Of a DNA stretch of 16,063 bases, positions 1 through 6,752 are shown piece by piece. The translations under genes and the position numbers were made by a program. A model generated the notes under the pieces. The model worked only from the letters and a program-made list of their open reading frames with translations, searched no databases and had not been told where the DNA came from. Positions within the stretch are counted from its first letter, which is position 1. Every line of letters starts with the position of its first letter. The DNA lies in contig CAMYNZ010000033.1 in assembly GCA_947259865.1 (NCBI GenBank), positions 1 to 16,063 on the forward strand. The letters are read 5' to 3'. This stretch comes from an uncultured Desulfobacterales bacterium (lineage in GTDB: Bacteria; Desulfobacterota; Desulfobacteria; Desulfobacterales; G020354645).

Positions 1-945
1 GGTGCCGTGCAGGTGGCCCGCCACCTCGTCGAGCTGGGCTACCGCACGCTGTGCGTCGCGACCGTGGTCGAGGCGCGCGCGCTGGTTGACGCGGGCGTCG
101 AGGCGGTTTATCTGATCCTGTCCGCAACGCTGCCCGAGCACAGCGAACCGCTGGCTGCGCATCCCAATTTTGAACCTGTGGTGTGCACGCGAGACATGCT
201 CGATGCACTTGCGGCGGCCGGTATCGCGGCGGGCCGTCCGATTCCATTGCACGTGAAAGTAGATACCGGCATGGGGCGTATCGGTATTCAGCCCGATGAA
301 TTGCGCGGCTTTCTCGATCATGCACGGAGACTTCCGCAATTGCGTGTACGCGGCATCATGAGCCACTTTCCGCGTGCAGACGAAGCAGACAAAACTTACT
401 CACACGAGCAGCTTGAGCGATTCCGCCGCCTGGTCAACGACATCCGCACTGAAGGCGTTGACGTCTATCACATGGCTAACAGCGCCGCGCTGCTGGACGT
501 GCCAGATTCAGGTTTCGATGCCGTACGCCCCGGCATCGCTATGTATGGGTTGCGTCCATCTGCTGATATGGTCAATCCGCGCGTGAGCGAGCTGCAACCC
601 GTGCTCGAGTGGAAGACCCAAATCACCTTTCTCAAGGAAGTCCCGCTGGGTTACGCGGACGGCTTCAGCCGTCGACTGTCGAACCGGGCGGAGTTAATTG
701 TGCAAGGCGTGCGGTGTCCGCAGGTTGGCCGTATCACGATGGACATGAGTCTGATTGATGTCAGCGCCCTGCGCGGGCGCGTAACACTCGGGGACGAGGT
801 GGTCATCATCGGTCAACAGGGCGAAACACAGATAACCGCCGATGAGCTGGCGGCGAAACTCGACACTATCAACTACGAAATCGTGACCCGCATAGGTCCA
901 CGTGTACCCCGGATCGTTATCGCGAACGGAGACGAAAGTGACTGA
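1..945 (+). CDS. alr: Alanine racemase, 5'-truncated by the window and internally deleted
   Basis: Open from the first base in frame 1. About 314 residues of a roughly 370-residue fold-type III PLP enzyme that interconverts L- and D-alanine for peptidoglycan. The window begins with GAVQVA, the residues that normally follow the KADAYGHG motif, so the PLP lysine lies just outside. Visible family motifs are VDTGMGRIG, GIMSHFPRADE, HMANSAALL, VRPGIAMYGL, GYADGFSRR, GRITMDMS and TINYEIVTRI. An oddity lies at 638-650: FLKEV runs straight into PLGYADG. In the family about 20 residues lie between these, including the SYG/GYG segment holding the catalytic tyrosine (Tyr265 in the Geobacillus enzyme). 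The deletion is in frame. As read, the protein should lack racemase activity unless this is an assembly error. The sequence is far more GC-rich than the rest of the window. The family call is secure; functionality is doubtful. Confidence 0.9.
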   Translation, partial: GAVQVARHLVELGYRTLCVATVVEARALVDAGVEAVYLILSATLPEHSEPLAAHPNFEPVVCTRDMLDALAAAGIAAGRPIPLHVKVDTGMGRIGIQPDELRGFLDHARRLPQLRVRGIMSHFPRADEADKTYSHEQLERFRRLVNDIRTEGVDVYHMANSAALLDVPDSGFDAVRPGIAMYGLRPSADMVNPRVSELQPVLEWKTQITFLKEVPLGYADGFSRRLSNRAELIVQGVRCPQVGRITMDMSLIDVSALRGRVTLGDEVVIIGQQGETQITADELAAKLDTINYEIVTRIGPRVPRIVIANGDESD

Positions 946-978
946 CTGTCACACGCAACGTCACAGGAGTAGCAGGCA

Positions 979-1290
979 ATGAAAATCGGCGTGCTGAAAG
1001 AAATAAAAATCAGGCAGTCCAACCGTTTCTATTATTGGAAGGTCAAGCGTTTTCCGATTCCCCGTAAGGAAATTGAACAAAACAGCGCCAACATGCACCT
1101 GATACCTTCAACCCGGGAGATTGGGAAAATTATAAAAAATGTTCGCACGGGCCACGTGGTTGCATTGGAAGGCTATCTGGTAAAAGTCGATTCTCAAGAC
1201 GGCTGGTGGTGGAAGAGCTCCTTGACGCGCAATGATACCGGTAATGGCGCCTGTGAGGTGGTTTGGGTCAATGAAGTCGAAATTAAATAA
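979..1290 (+). CDS. Hybrid ORF: alanine dehydrogenase start joined to C-terminal half of an uncharacterised family
   Basis: The 103-codon frame opens with MKIGVLKEIK, the canonical N-terminus of alanine dehydrogenase (Ald), 33 bases after alr and behind an AGGAG ribosome site. That is the expected alr-ald arrangement. From about codon 11 it no longer resembles Ald. It reads as the C-terminal part of an uncharacterised bacterial family that I recognise from the pattern QSNRFYYW, PIPRKEI, SANMHLIP, GYLV, DGWWWKSSLTR and GACEVVWV; that family normally has an N-terminal half of similar size, which is missing here. VLKEIK fits both parents, so the join probably sits within a shared stretch at 991-1011. 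Base composition falls sharply at the same place. This is best read as an assembly chimera or illegitimate recombination scar, not a functional gene. Confidence 0.7.
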   Translation: MKIGVLKEIKIRQSNRFYYWKVKRFPIPRKEIEQNSANMHLIPSTREIGKIIKNVRTGHVVALEGYLVKVDSQDGWWWKSSLTRNDTGNGACEVVWVNEVEIK

Positions 1291-1309
1291 AAACGAACAA
1301 TGGGTTTGA

Positions 1310-1612
1310 TTATCTTTGCGGTCTCATCCCAATATCATATATTTCAAAATTGGTAGGTTCCTCCAGAAAACTTTCCAATTGCCGCTCATTTGCCTCTCTT
1401 TCATCACTTTCCTGCCACCTGATCCAATCTTCAATTGTCTGCCATGTGGAAATCACGGTCACACTTCTGGAATCATAGTGGTTTGTCAGGGTTTCGCCTG
1501 AAATATATCCCGGCTGATTCATTGCATTGTGACGGAATTTGAGGAGCAGTGCGAAAGCCTCTGCTGTCTGGCCTTCTTTAAAATGTCTTTTGATAAGTAC
1601 CTTAACGGCCAT
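1310..1612 (-). CDS. Antibiotic biosynthesis monooxygenase (ABM) fold small protein
   Basis: A 100-residue protein starting MAVKVLIKR. The ATG at 1612 was chosen because AAGGAGTTTATC lies directly upstream; the frame is open further upstream only into the neighbouring gene. The layout is that of dimeric alpha-beta ABM proteins: an N-terminal strand (VKVLIKRHF), a helix (TAEAFALLLKFRHNAM), GYISGET, then a strand with the conserved T.ISTW pattern (VTVISTW), a helix with WIRWQES.ERE, and a closing strand. ABM proteins range from cofactor-free quinol monooxygenases to heme-degrading enzymes; nothing here identifies the substrate. The gene lies 37 bases downstream of the hydratase on the same strand, so a shared transcript and a role in the same aromatic or keto-acid pathway are plausible inferences. 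Confidence 0.75.
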   Translation of the reverse strand: MAVKVLIKRHFKEGQTAEAFALLLKFRHNAMNQPGYISGETLTNHYDSRSVTVISTWQTIEDWIRWQESDEREANERQLESFLEEPTNFEIYDIGMRPQR

Positions 1613-1649
1613 GATAAACTCCTTATCTGTTTTTTCTCTGCCGCAATGA

Positions 1650-2441
1650 TCATTTCCGGACGGCAAATTGAATATTACCAAGACTTGTAAAGGTGACATC
1701 CACGACATCACCCGGTCCAACAAAACAAAATTCGGTTAAGGAACCGGTTAGGATAACCTCCCCTTTTCTGATTTCTCTGCCTAACTGCGATAGCTTGTTT
1801 GCCAACCATGTTACAACATTGACGGGATCGCCGAGGGCCTCAACCCCGCAGGCACTGGCAAGCAGGGCACCGTTTTTTCTCAGAATCACCCCTTCCTTGG
1901 TGAGATCAAACCCGATTATAGATTTCATAGAGGATCCGAGCACAATGCCCGCATGCAGAGAGTTGTCGGCAACAGCCTCGGTAAGGGATGGCCTCCAATC
2001 TTTTATACGACAATCAACAAGCTCCACAGCCCCCATTACCCCGGCAGTTGCGGTAATCGTATCCGATTTTGTGATACCGGGTCCGCGGAGATTTTTTCCC
2101 ATAATAAAAGCTATCTCTCCTTCCACCGCCAGCTTGCAAAAATCCGACGCCTTTACGTCTTTCAGCAGCGGATAGTATGAGCCAGATGTCATACAGCCTA
2201 AAATTGGTTCGGTAATCTTTAACTGATTCATTATCGACAGACTGGTGGCACCCACCTTCCAACCGACAATCTGCTCCCCTTTTTGGAGCCGGTCCTCAAC
2301 CAGCATGGCCTGTATGTCATAGGCCTCCTCGGTGGAGACCTCACCGACCGTCGCGTCCAGGCTGTCTATCGGCCGGGCTTTATCTCTTGCTCCCAGCAAA
2401 CGTTTAAACCATTTTTGTTTGATGGTGTCGTTGGGTTCCAA
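1650..2441 (-). CDS. 2-keto-4-pentenoate hydratase-like protein (FAH superfamily)
   Basis: A 263-residue enzyme of the MhpD/DmpE-type fumarylacetoacetate hydrolase superfamily, which hydrates 2-hydroxypenta-2,4-dienoate or decarboxylates oxalocrotonate in aromatic meta-cleavage pathways using a divalent metal. Motifs (numbered from this start): GWKVGATS (60-67), the metal-ligand pair in VEGEIAF (Glu107, Glu109), a third acidic ligand in AVELVD (Glu140), ADN...H..IVLG (158-169), and LTGSL (231-235). The start is a TTG at 2441 preceded by GGGAGG at 5-base spacing. An upstream in-frame TTG at 2471 would add ten residues but has no ribosome site. The length suits the family. Hydratase and decarboxylase subfamilies cannot be separated by eye, and no dioxygenase or aldolase partner is in the window. 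Confidence 0.82.
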   Translation of the reverse strand: MEPNDTIKQKWFKRLLGARDKARPIDSLDATVGEVSTEEAYDIQAMLVEDRLQKGEQIVGWKVGATSLSIMNQLKITEPILGCMTSGSYYPLLKDVKASDFCKLAVEGEIAFIMGKNLRGPGITKSDTITATAGVMGAVELVDCRIKDWRPSLTEAVADNSLHAGIVLGSSMKSIIGFDLTKEGVILRKNGALLASACGVEALGDPVNVVTWLANKLSQLGREIRKGEVILTGSLTEFCFVGPGDVVDVTFTSLGNIQFAVRK

Positions 2442-2724
2442 AACAACCTCCCGTGAATCAATCAGAAACAATCACAGCTCTGAAATGTGTATGCTACCGA
2501 TTTTTGTTGATCGTTTGTTGAAAATAAGGGGTATGTGGTTATTTTAATTTGTCAATGGGCTTCATTAAAATTCAAGTCGTTTCGGCTGAAAATATTTTTG
2601 CAAGGCCCATATTTGCCCCGTTAATGAAAAAGTAGGGAATTACAATTTCAAACATAGCGTGGAATATACTTAAACGCTGACCCCAGAGGATCAATGTCTA
2701 TTCCGGCAAATGTGGTGATCAAAA
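2442..2724. other. Divergent intergenic region between hydratase and zinc-finger gene
   Basis: AT-rich spacer that must hold promoters for both directions. For the plus gene, TATACT at 2665-2670 is a reasonable -10 box but no good -35 accompanies it. For the minus gene, TTGACA (read on the minus strand, 2555-2550) is a perfect -35 but lacks a clear -10 at standard spacing. No strong hairpin was seen. Confidence 0.3.
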
Positions 2725-3042
2725 ATGCTCAGAAGATGCTGCCGTATATGCGGAGAAGAATTTATTGTACCTCCCAAGCAGGCAACCCGTGCCTACTGTG
2801 ATCGCAGTTCCTGTAAGCAGGAACGAAAACGCATCGCTTTAGTAAAAGAGAAGCGAAAATATCAGTGCGTTCAAAAGGGAATCCGAAAAATCAAGTCCAA
2901 AGAAAAACCGGATCACGGTCGCAAATGCCGTCGTTGTGGGTGCAACTGCTATCCGAATTATTTTTTTTGTGCCGAATGTCATCACTATGTAAGCAAGAGC
3001 GATTGGCGGTCTAAAAAGGATGATGAAGTATCGATGTCTTGA
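2725..3042 (+). CDS. Small basic zinc-finger protein, Cys-rich
   Basis: A 105-residue, Lys/Arg-rich protein with twelve cysteines in two clusters. The N-terminal cluster has C5/C6-x2/3-C9-G-x15-C25-x4-C30 followed by KQERKR, matching the common small zinc-finger pattern CxxCGxxF...YC...C..xRKR. The C-terminal cluster is C68-x2-C71-x-C73-x-C75-x6-C82-x2-C85, then H86 and H87. A basic linker (about residues 33-66) joins them. The ATG at 2725 is fixed by an in-frame TGA at 2716-2718. GGTGATC immediately upstream matches part of the anti-Shine-Dalgarno complement. Nucleic-acid binding is an inference from charge and zinc motifs; the function is unknown. It stands alone, convergent with the ATP-grasp gene. 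An alternative short ORF overlaps its start. Confidence 0.72.
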   Translation: MLRRCCRICGEEFIVPPKQATRAYCDRSSCKQERKRIALVKEKRKYQCVQKGIRKIKSKEKPDHGRKCRRCGCNCYPNYFFCAECHHYVSKSDWRSKKDDEVSMS

Positions 3043-3090
3043 TCCGGCCGAACCAAAAAACAGCGCGATGCGGCATGATAATGACTCCCC

Positions 3091-4488
3091 TTAACTGTCT
3101 TTATCTAATAAATCCGCACCGAAGCTGAAAAGACCATCCGAAACCATAAGGGCCGGACTGCCGCGCCAGGGTTGATCCATGGCCAACTCCTTTTCAGCTT
3201 CCCCGATATTCAACACCTCGTCCAATTGACCCTTGCGCCAATCCTCCTCCAGTCTGACAGCGTCCTGCCAGAGGTTGCTGGCGTAGCGCTTGAGTTCAGT
3301 CAAATGCGCCATGGTCAATAATCTGGGTCTGAGAGTGACCATAATCGGGCCCAAAAGATAGGTAAAGCCCATTTCAAGGGCCATTCGATTGACTTCATCC
3401 TGGATTTGCATAAATCCATCAAAGCCCAGATCTAAAAGAGCCCGGTTTATTTTGGCAACGGCCTCGCCGGGCCGCATGTCACTTTTTAGGATCGCAAGCG
3501 GCTGAACTCCTCCGCCTGAGCCTACATTCGTGGGTACACTGCCAAACCGCGCCAGAAAACCCTGAAGCCCGTCATCGGTAATAAAACAGCGAAAATCAGT
3601 CTGCCATTCTTTAAGGAAAAGAGACCCCTCTTCCTTTAGCGGCCACATGCTTTTTTCCGACCACAGCCCCAGGGGTACCAGTTGCTGGACGATATAGTCT
3701 CCTGTGTCCAGGGCACTGCGGATGTATTTTTCACGGTCTTTTTTCAGGTATCCTACAAAGATGCCGTGACCCGAATAGCCATGGGCCGGTTTAAGCACCA
3801 GATCTTCCCAGTGTTCGGTCGCCCAGGCCACCAGATCATTGATCGGCTCTCCTTTTGGGCCGGTCGTACGGCGGGGATAGAATTGTCGGGTCCAGGGCGT
3901 ATGGGTTATGGTATCTTCGCTGAGCCGGGTGCGATATGTATCGGTCAATAATTCAAACATCCCCTTGGCCCCCAGAGGTTCCATGCCACGGGGATTGACT
4001 AAAATGCGTTGTTTAATCGCTTCTTTGATGGGATTGATGTCTTCCTGCCGGGCGATCTTGAACAGGACATTCATATTAAAATCCATAAAAATAACCGTGG
4101 CCTCCTCTCCATTGCAACACACCTTTCCGTTTTTTATCGAAAGATGACCGGGGCCGGCCAGAGACGCCTTTACGCCATCCAGGGTGTTCAGGTAATCGAC
4201 AAAATTTTTGTTCTCCAAGACAACCTCAAGAGTTTCGGACTCCGCCAGGAGCACCGCGTGTACCGGGTTTCTGCCATGGGTATGTTCGTGGGCCCTCAAT
4301 AACATGCGCGCAAAACCGGGCACAGCATTGATCCGGGGGTGGTCAAAATCCACATCAACATTGACCTCCACGTTATCCAGGATCAAGTTCCAGGCGTTTT
4401 TGCCCAAAATCTGTGCAATGCGTTGATATTCCCAGCCTCCGGGACTGCCCATGTTCCATTCGCCATGATAGCCTTTAACCGTTTTCAT
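3091..4488 (-). CDS. Uncharacterised ATP-grasp-like ligase
   Basis: A 465-residue protein beginning MKTVKGYHGEW behind a good GGGAGA ribosome site. ATP-grasp signatures are visible: VLKPAHGYSGHGIFVG (231-246), a lysine followed by a flexible glycine loop; then QTDFRCFITDDG (296-307) and FGSVPTNVGSGGGVQPL (315-331), where a basic/acidic strand and an N-x-GSGGG loop resemble the metal and ATP sites of circularly permuted or glutathionylspermidine-synthase-like ATP-grasp proteins. RGMEPLGAKGMFELL (168-182) may belong to a preceding substrate domain. Such enzymes join a carboxylate to an amine or thiol via an acyl phosphate. The substrate cannot be read from sequence. It lies 154 bases downstream of the glutaredoxin-reductase fusion on the same strand, possibly separately expressed, since hairpin-forming sequence lies between them. 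Confidence 0.65.
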   Translation of the reverse strand: MKTVKGYHGEWNMGSPGGWEYQRIAQILGKNAWNLILDNVEVNVDVDFDHPRINAVPGFARMLLRAHEHTHGRNPVHAVLLAESETLEVVLENKNFVDYLNTLDGVKASLAGPGHLSIKNGKVCCNGEEATVIFMDFNMNVLFKIARQEDINPIKEAIKQRILVNPRGMEPLGAKGMFELLTDTYRTRLSEDTITHTPWTRQFYPRRTTGPKGEPINDLVAWATEHWEDLVLKPAHGYSGHGIFVGYLKKDREKYIRSALDTGDYIVQQLVPLGLWSEKSMWPLKEEGSLFLKEWQTDFRCFITDDGLQGFLARFGSVPTNVGSGGGVQPLAILKSDMRPGEAVAKINRALLDLGFDGFMQIQDEVNRMALEMGFTYLLGPIMVTLRPRLLTMAHLTELKRYASNLWQDAVRLEEDWRKGQLDEVLNIGEAEKELAMDQPWRGSPALMVSDGLFSFGADLLDKDS

Positions 4489-4586
4489 TCGGAATTCTCC
4501 CTTGAATATGCGGGGGATATAGTGATTGACAACAAGGATCTTATCTTACCGGCCCCATCACCTTTTCAGTGATATGATTGGGCACG

Positions 4587-4613
4587 GGTGGGCGATTTTA
4601 TTGACGCCCTACC
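4587..4613. repeat. Hairpin between the reductase fusion and the ATP-grasp gene
   Basis: GGTGGGCG (4587-4594) pairs with CGCCCTACC (4605-4613) around a 10-base AT-rich loop, with one bulged base. Neither strand has a T-run directly after it, so it is not a classic Rho-independent terminator. It may mark the 3' end of the reductase message or a processing site. Confidence 0.35.
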
Positions 4614-4642
4614 AACACAATTGTTTGGGTAAAGAACCGCAG

Positions 4643-5884
4643 TTAACCGCGTTTCAGGTATTCACGAATCAACAAAGCTGCAGTGCTTCCTTCGCCTGCA
4701 GCACTGACCACCTGTTTGGTACTGGCATCCCGCACATCACCAGCCGCAAAAATTCCCGGTACGCTGGTTTCCAATAAATAGGGATCACGACCTTCGAAGC
4801 CCTGCGGTCTCTCAACGCTATGAAGCAGCGTGTGGCCGGTAACAATGAATCCCCAGCGGTCACGTTTGATGCTACTGCCTTCAAGAAAACCCGTATTGGG
4901 GTCCAAGCCGATGAAAATAAAAGCACCGTCTATCAGGAGTTCCTCCTGAACATCGGATTGATTGTTGCGGATGATAAGTGTGGTCAGCCTGGATTTTTTC
5001 CCAATAAATTCTTTGACCTCAGTATGCCAGCGAACGTCTATTTCAGGATGGCGCAGAACTTTTTCCTGAATGATTTGGGTAGCTTTAAACTGTCCGCTGC
5101 GGACCAAAATAGTTACATGTTGGGCAAACTTTGTCAGCAGCAAACTTTCCTCCGTGGCGCTGTTGCCCCCGCCAATAACCGCCACCTGCTTGCCTTTGTA
5201 AAAGGGCCCGTCACAGGTGGCACAAAAATGAACGCCGGCACCCAGGTAATCTGTCTCACCGGGAACGTTCAGGCGTTTATAACGGCTACCGGTTGCAATC
5301 AACAGGGCACTGCAACTGTAGTGACTTCCGTCATTTGTTGTGAGGCAGTGATAATTTCCGTTTTGGCGAACGGAAACGGCTTCCTGAGCCTGAAGCAATT
5401 CGACGCCGAAACGTTCGGCTTGTTGACGCAACCGTTGCGAAAATTCAATCCCGGCGACACCATCCGGAAAGCCCGGCATGTTATCGAGTTTTTCCGTACC
5501 GGCCGCCTGCCCACCGAATGCGGCGCGTTCGATGACGAGCGTATCGATCGCTTCCCTGGCGGTGTATAGTGCCGCCGTCAAACCCGCCGGACCGCCCCCG
5601 AGCACGATTAAATCGTAGTGGCTGCGGCTGGCTTTTGTTTTCAGTCCAAGTTTGGCTGCCAACTCGGCATTCGTTGGTTCTACCAGAAATGAATCATCAT
5701 CAAAAACGATAGTGGGAATAATGCGCTTGCCCGCGTTCTTTTTAATAACGAGCTGCTCAGCTGCCTGATCTTCATCGATATCTATCCAATCATAGGGGAT
5801 CTGATGTTCCCCCAAAAATTGCTTGCTCCTTCGGCAATCCGGGCACCAATATGTGCCATACACGGTTATTTGAGCTTTTGACAT
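4643..5884 (-). CDS. Glutaredoxin-thioredoxin reductase-like fusion flavoprotein
   Basis: A 413-residue fusion. Residues 1-82 form a glutaredoxin-like domain with YWCPDC (Cys14, Cys17) and the cis-proline strand KRIIPTIVFDD. Residues 88-413 form a thioredoxin reductase-like flavoprotein: FAD motif LGGGPAG (95-101), redox-active CATC (Cys221, Cys224), NAD(P) motif GGGNSA (238-243), and the FAD C-terminal motif AAGDVRD (380-386). The reductase module probably passes electrons from pyridine nucleotide via FAD and CATC to the fused glutaredoxin thiols. Two departures from canonical TrxB are seen. The HRRxxxR segment that binds the 2'-phosphate of NADPH reads VRSGQFK (261-267). An extra segment (about 351-372) precedes LETSVPGIFAAGD, as in the broader TrxR-like FAD oxidoreductase group. 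Start ATG with AAAGGAT upstream. It lies 78 bases after the SnoaL-like gene and is probably co-transcribed with it. Confidence 0.9.
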   Translation of the reverse strand: MSKAQITVYGTYWCPDCRRSKQFLGEHQIPYDWIDIDEDQAAEQLVIKKNAGKRIIPTIVFDDDSFLVEPTNAELAAKLGLKTKASRSHYDLIVLGGGPAGLTAALYTAREAIDTLVIERAAFGGQAAGTEKLDNMPGFPDGVAGIEFSQRLRQQAERFGVELLQAQEAVSVRQNGNYHCLTTNDGSHYSCSALLIATGSRYKRLNVPGETDYLGAGVHFCATCDGPFYKGKQVAVIGGGNSATEESLLLTKFAQHVTILVRSGQFKATQIIQEKVLRHPEIDVRWHTEVKEFIGKKSRLTTLIIRNNQSDVQEELLIDGAFIFIGLDPNTGFLEGSSIKRDRWGFIVTGHTLLHSVERPQGFEGRDPYLLETSVPGIFAAGDVRDASTKQVVSAAGEGSTAALLIREYLKRG

Positions 5885-5962
5885 GTGAGATATCCTTTGC
5901 CGGCGCAGTATAATGGCGATATCGGGGTAAAACGACCGGCCAATAAAACCCGATTTCTCTTG

Positions 5963-6382
5963 TTAGCTTAGCGCTAAAAGCTGCTTTCTTTCGCCGTCGA
6001 TTTCGATGGTGGTTTTCGAATAGGTTAGTTTTCTTATGATCTTGCCGTCCCGGAAATGAAGAACGTCAACGCCACGCCTCGTTTCCGCTCTGCCCTCGTA
6101 ACCTTTTTCCAGGGACAGCCAGTCGAGCTGCCAGCGGTAAAGTGCCTTTTGCTGGTCTGCATCGATAAAGGTTTCTTCTTCGGTGAATCGAAAATCTCCA
6201 TGATTCTTAAACCACGGCGCCCATGCCTCGCGTAGATTTTCCTTTCCTTTGGCCCGGCCGCCGGTCCAGTTTTCAAACAAAACATCGTCATGGAACAGTT
6301 CCATAACGCCATCCAGGTCATGGTTGTCCCAGGCCAGATTCCATTTTGTCAGCGCTTTTATGATGTCATCTTTTGATAGCAT
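5963..6382 (-). CDS. SnoaL-like / NTF2-fold protein
   Basis: A 139-residue single-domain protein. The N-terminal helix and turn (ALTKWNLAWDNHDLDGVMELFHDDVLFENW) with a WN...HD.DG...LF.DDV pattern, the later AWAPWF helix, and the C-terminal strand FRDGKIIRKLTY (G-K-I-x-R) are characteristic of the SnoaL-like polyketide cyclase/NTF2 superfamily. These small cone-shaped folds serve as isomerases, dehydratases or ligand-binding proteins; the substrate is not predictable here. The start has a strong AAAGGAG site 8 bases upstream. The start codon lies inside the end of a possible 38-codon ORF, suggesting translational coupling. Confidence 0.8.
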   Translation of the reverse strand: MLSKDDIIKALTKWNLAWDNHDLDGVMELFHDDVLFENWTGGRAKGKENLREAWAPWFKNHGDFRFTEEETFIDADQQKALYRWQLDWLSLEKGYEGRAETRRGVDVLHFRDGKIIRKLTYSKTTIEIDGERKQLLALS

Positions 6383-6482
6383 CTTGCAGATCTCCTTTTA
6401 TAAAGTTGATGGCTTTTACGAAATTTTCAAGTAGTGTCTCTTCGGATCGTCTTTGCATATCCTGATAAAACGGGCGATCCAT
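6366..6482 (-). CDS. Possible 38-residue ORF overlapping the SnoaL-like gene start
   Basis: Starts MDRPFYQDMQRR and ends GDLQDAIKR; its TGA (6368-6366) overlaps the first codons of the SnoaL-like gene by 17 bases. AGAGAGG lies 5 bases before the ATG, a better context than chance would often give. The peptide is charged and predicted largely helical, with no recognised motif. It could be a genuine microprotein or leader that couples translation to the downstream gene, or the remains of a longer gene. No homology is recognised, so this is a tentative call. Confidence 0.35.
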   Translation of the reverse strand: MDRPFYQDMQRRSEETLLENFVKAINFIKGDLQDAIKR

Positions 6483-6662
6483 TTTTGCCTCTCTTCCCGG
6501 TCGATGCCATATTAATGGCTTATGATCTATGTGATTCTTGCATAGCCTTACACTTCTAATCATTGTATTTCAGTAACACACGGCCCCATCGAGGTCAACT
6601 TGGACAAACGAATCCCTTTCAGCGTCAAAAAGTATAAATTTCTGAGGTGGGTTTATTAATTC

Positions 6663-6692
6663 TTTACAGGCTTATCCCTAAATTGTTAGTAT
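6663..6692 (+). promoter_or_regulatory. Candidate sigma-70-type promoter for the acidic small protein gene
   Basis: TTTACA (6663-6668, 5 of 6 to the -35 consensus) and TAGTAT (6687-6692, 4 of 6 to the -10) with an 18-base spacer, about 60 bases upstream of the start codon at 6753. Plausible but not strong. Confidence 0.35.
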
Positions 6693-6714
6693 TGTTTATC
6701 ACTCACACGCAGTA

Positions 6715-6736
6715 GAAGTGGTTTTGAAACCACTTC
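6715..6736 (+). promoter_or_regulatory. Perfect 10-base inverted repeat in the leader of the 6753 gene
   Basis: GAAGTGGTTT followed after two bases by AAACCACTTC. As RNA this gives an 8-base-pair stem with a six-base loop. It ends immediately before the GGGAG ribosome site of the gene at 6753. It could be a dimeric operator in DNA or a translation-modulating hairpin in the leader RNA; the sequence alone does not decide. Confidence 0.6.
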
Positions 6737-6752
6737 ATGGGAGCAAATGTAA

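Noticed and set aside
2555..2635. A 26-codon plus-strand frame (MGFIKIQVV...) in the hydratase-zinc finger spacer
   Set aside because: No ribosome site and no other support; length is within chance expectation.
4820..5569. A 249-codon open frame on the plus strand
   Set aside because: It lies wholly antisense to the glutaredoxin-reductase fusion, has no ribosome site and shows no protein motif; the sense gene is certain.
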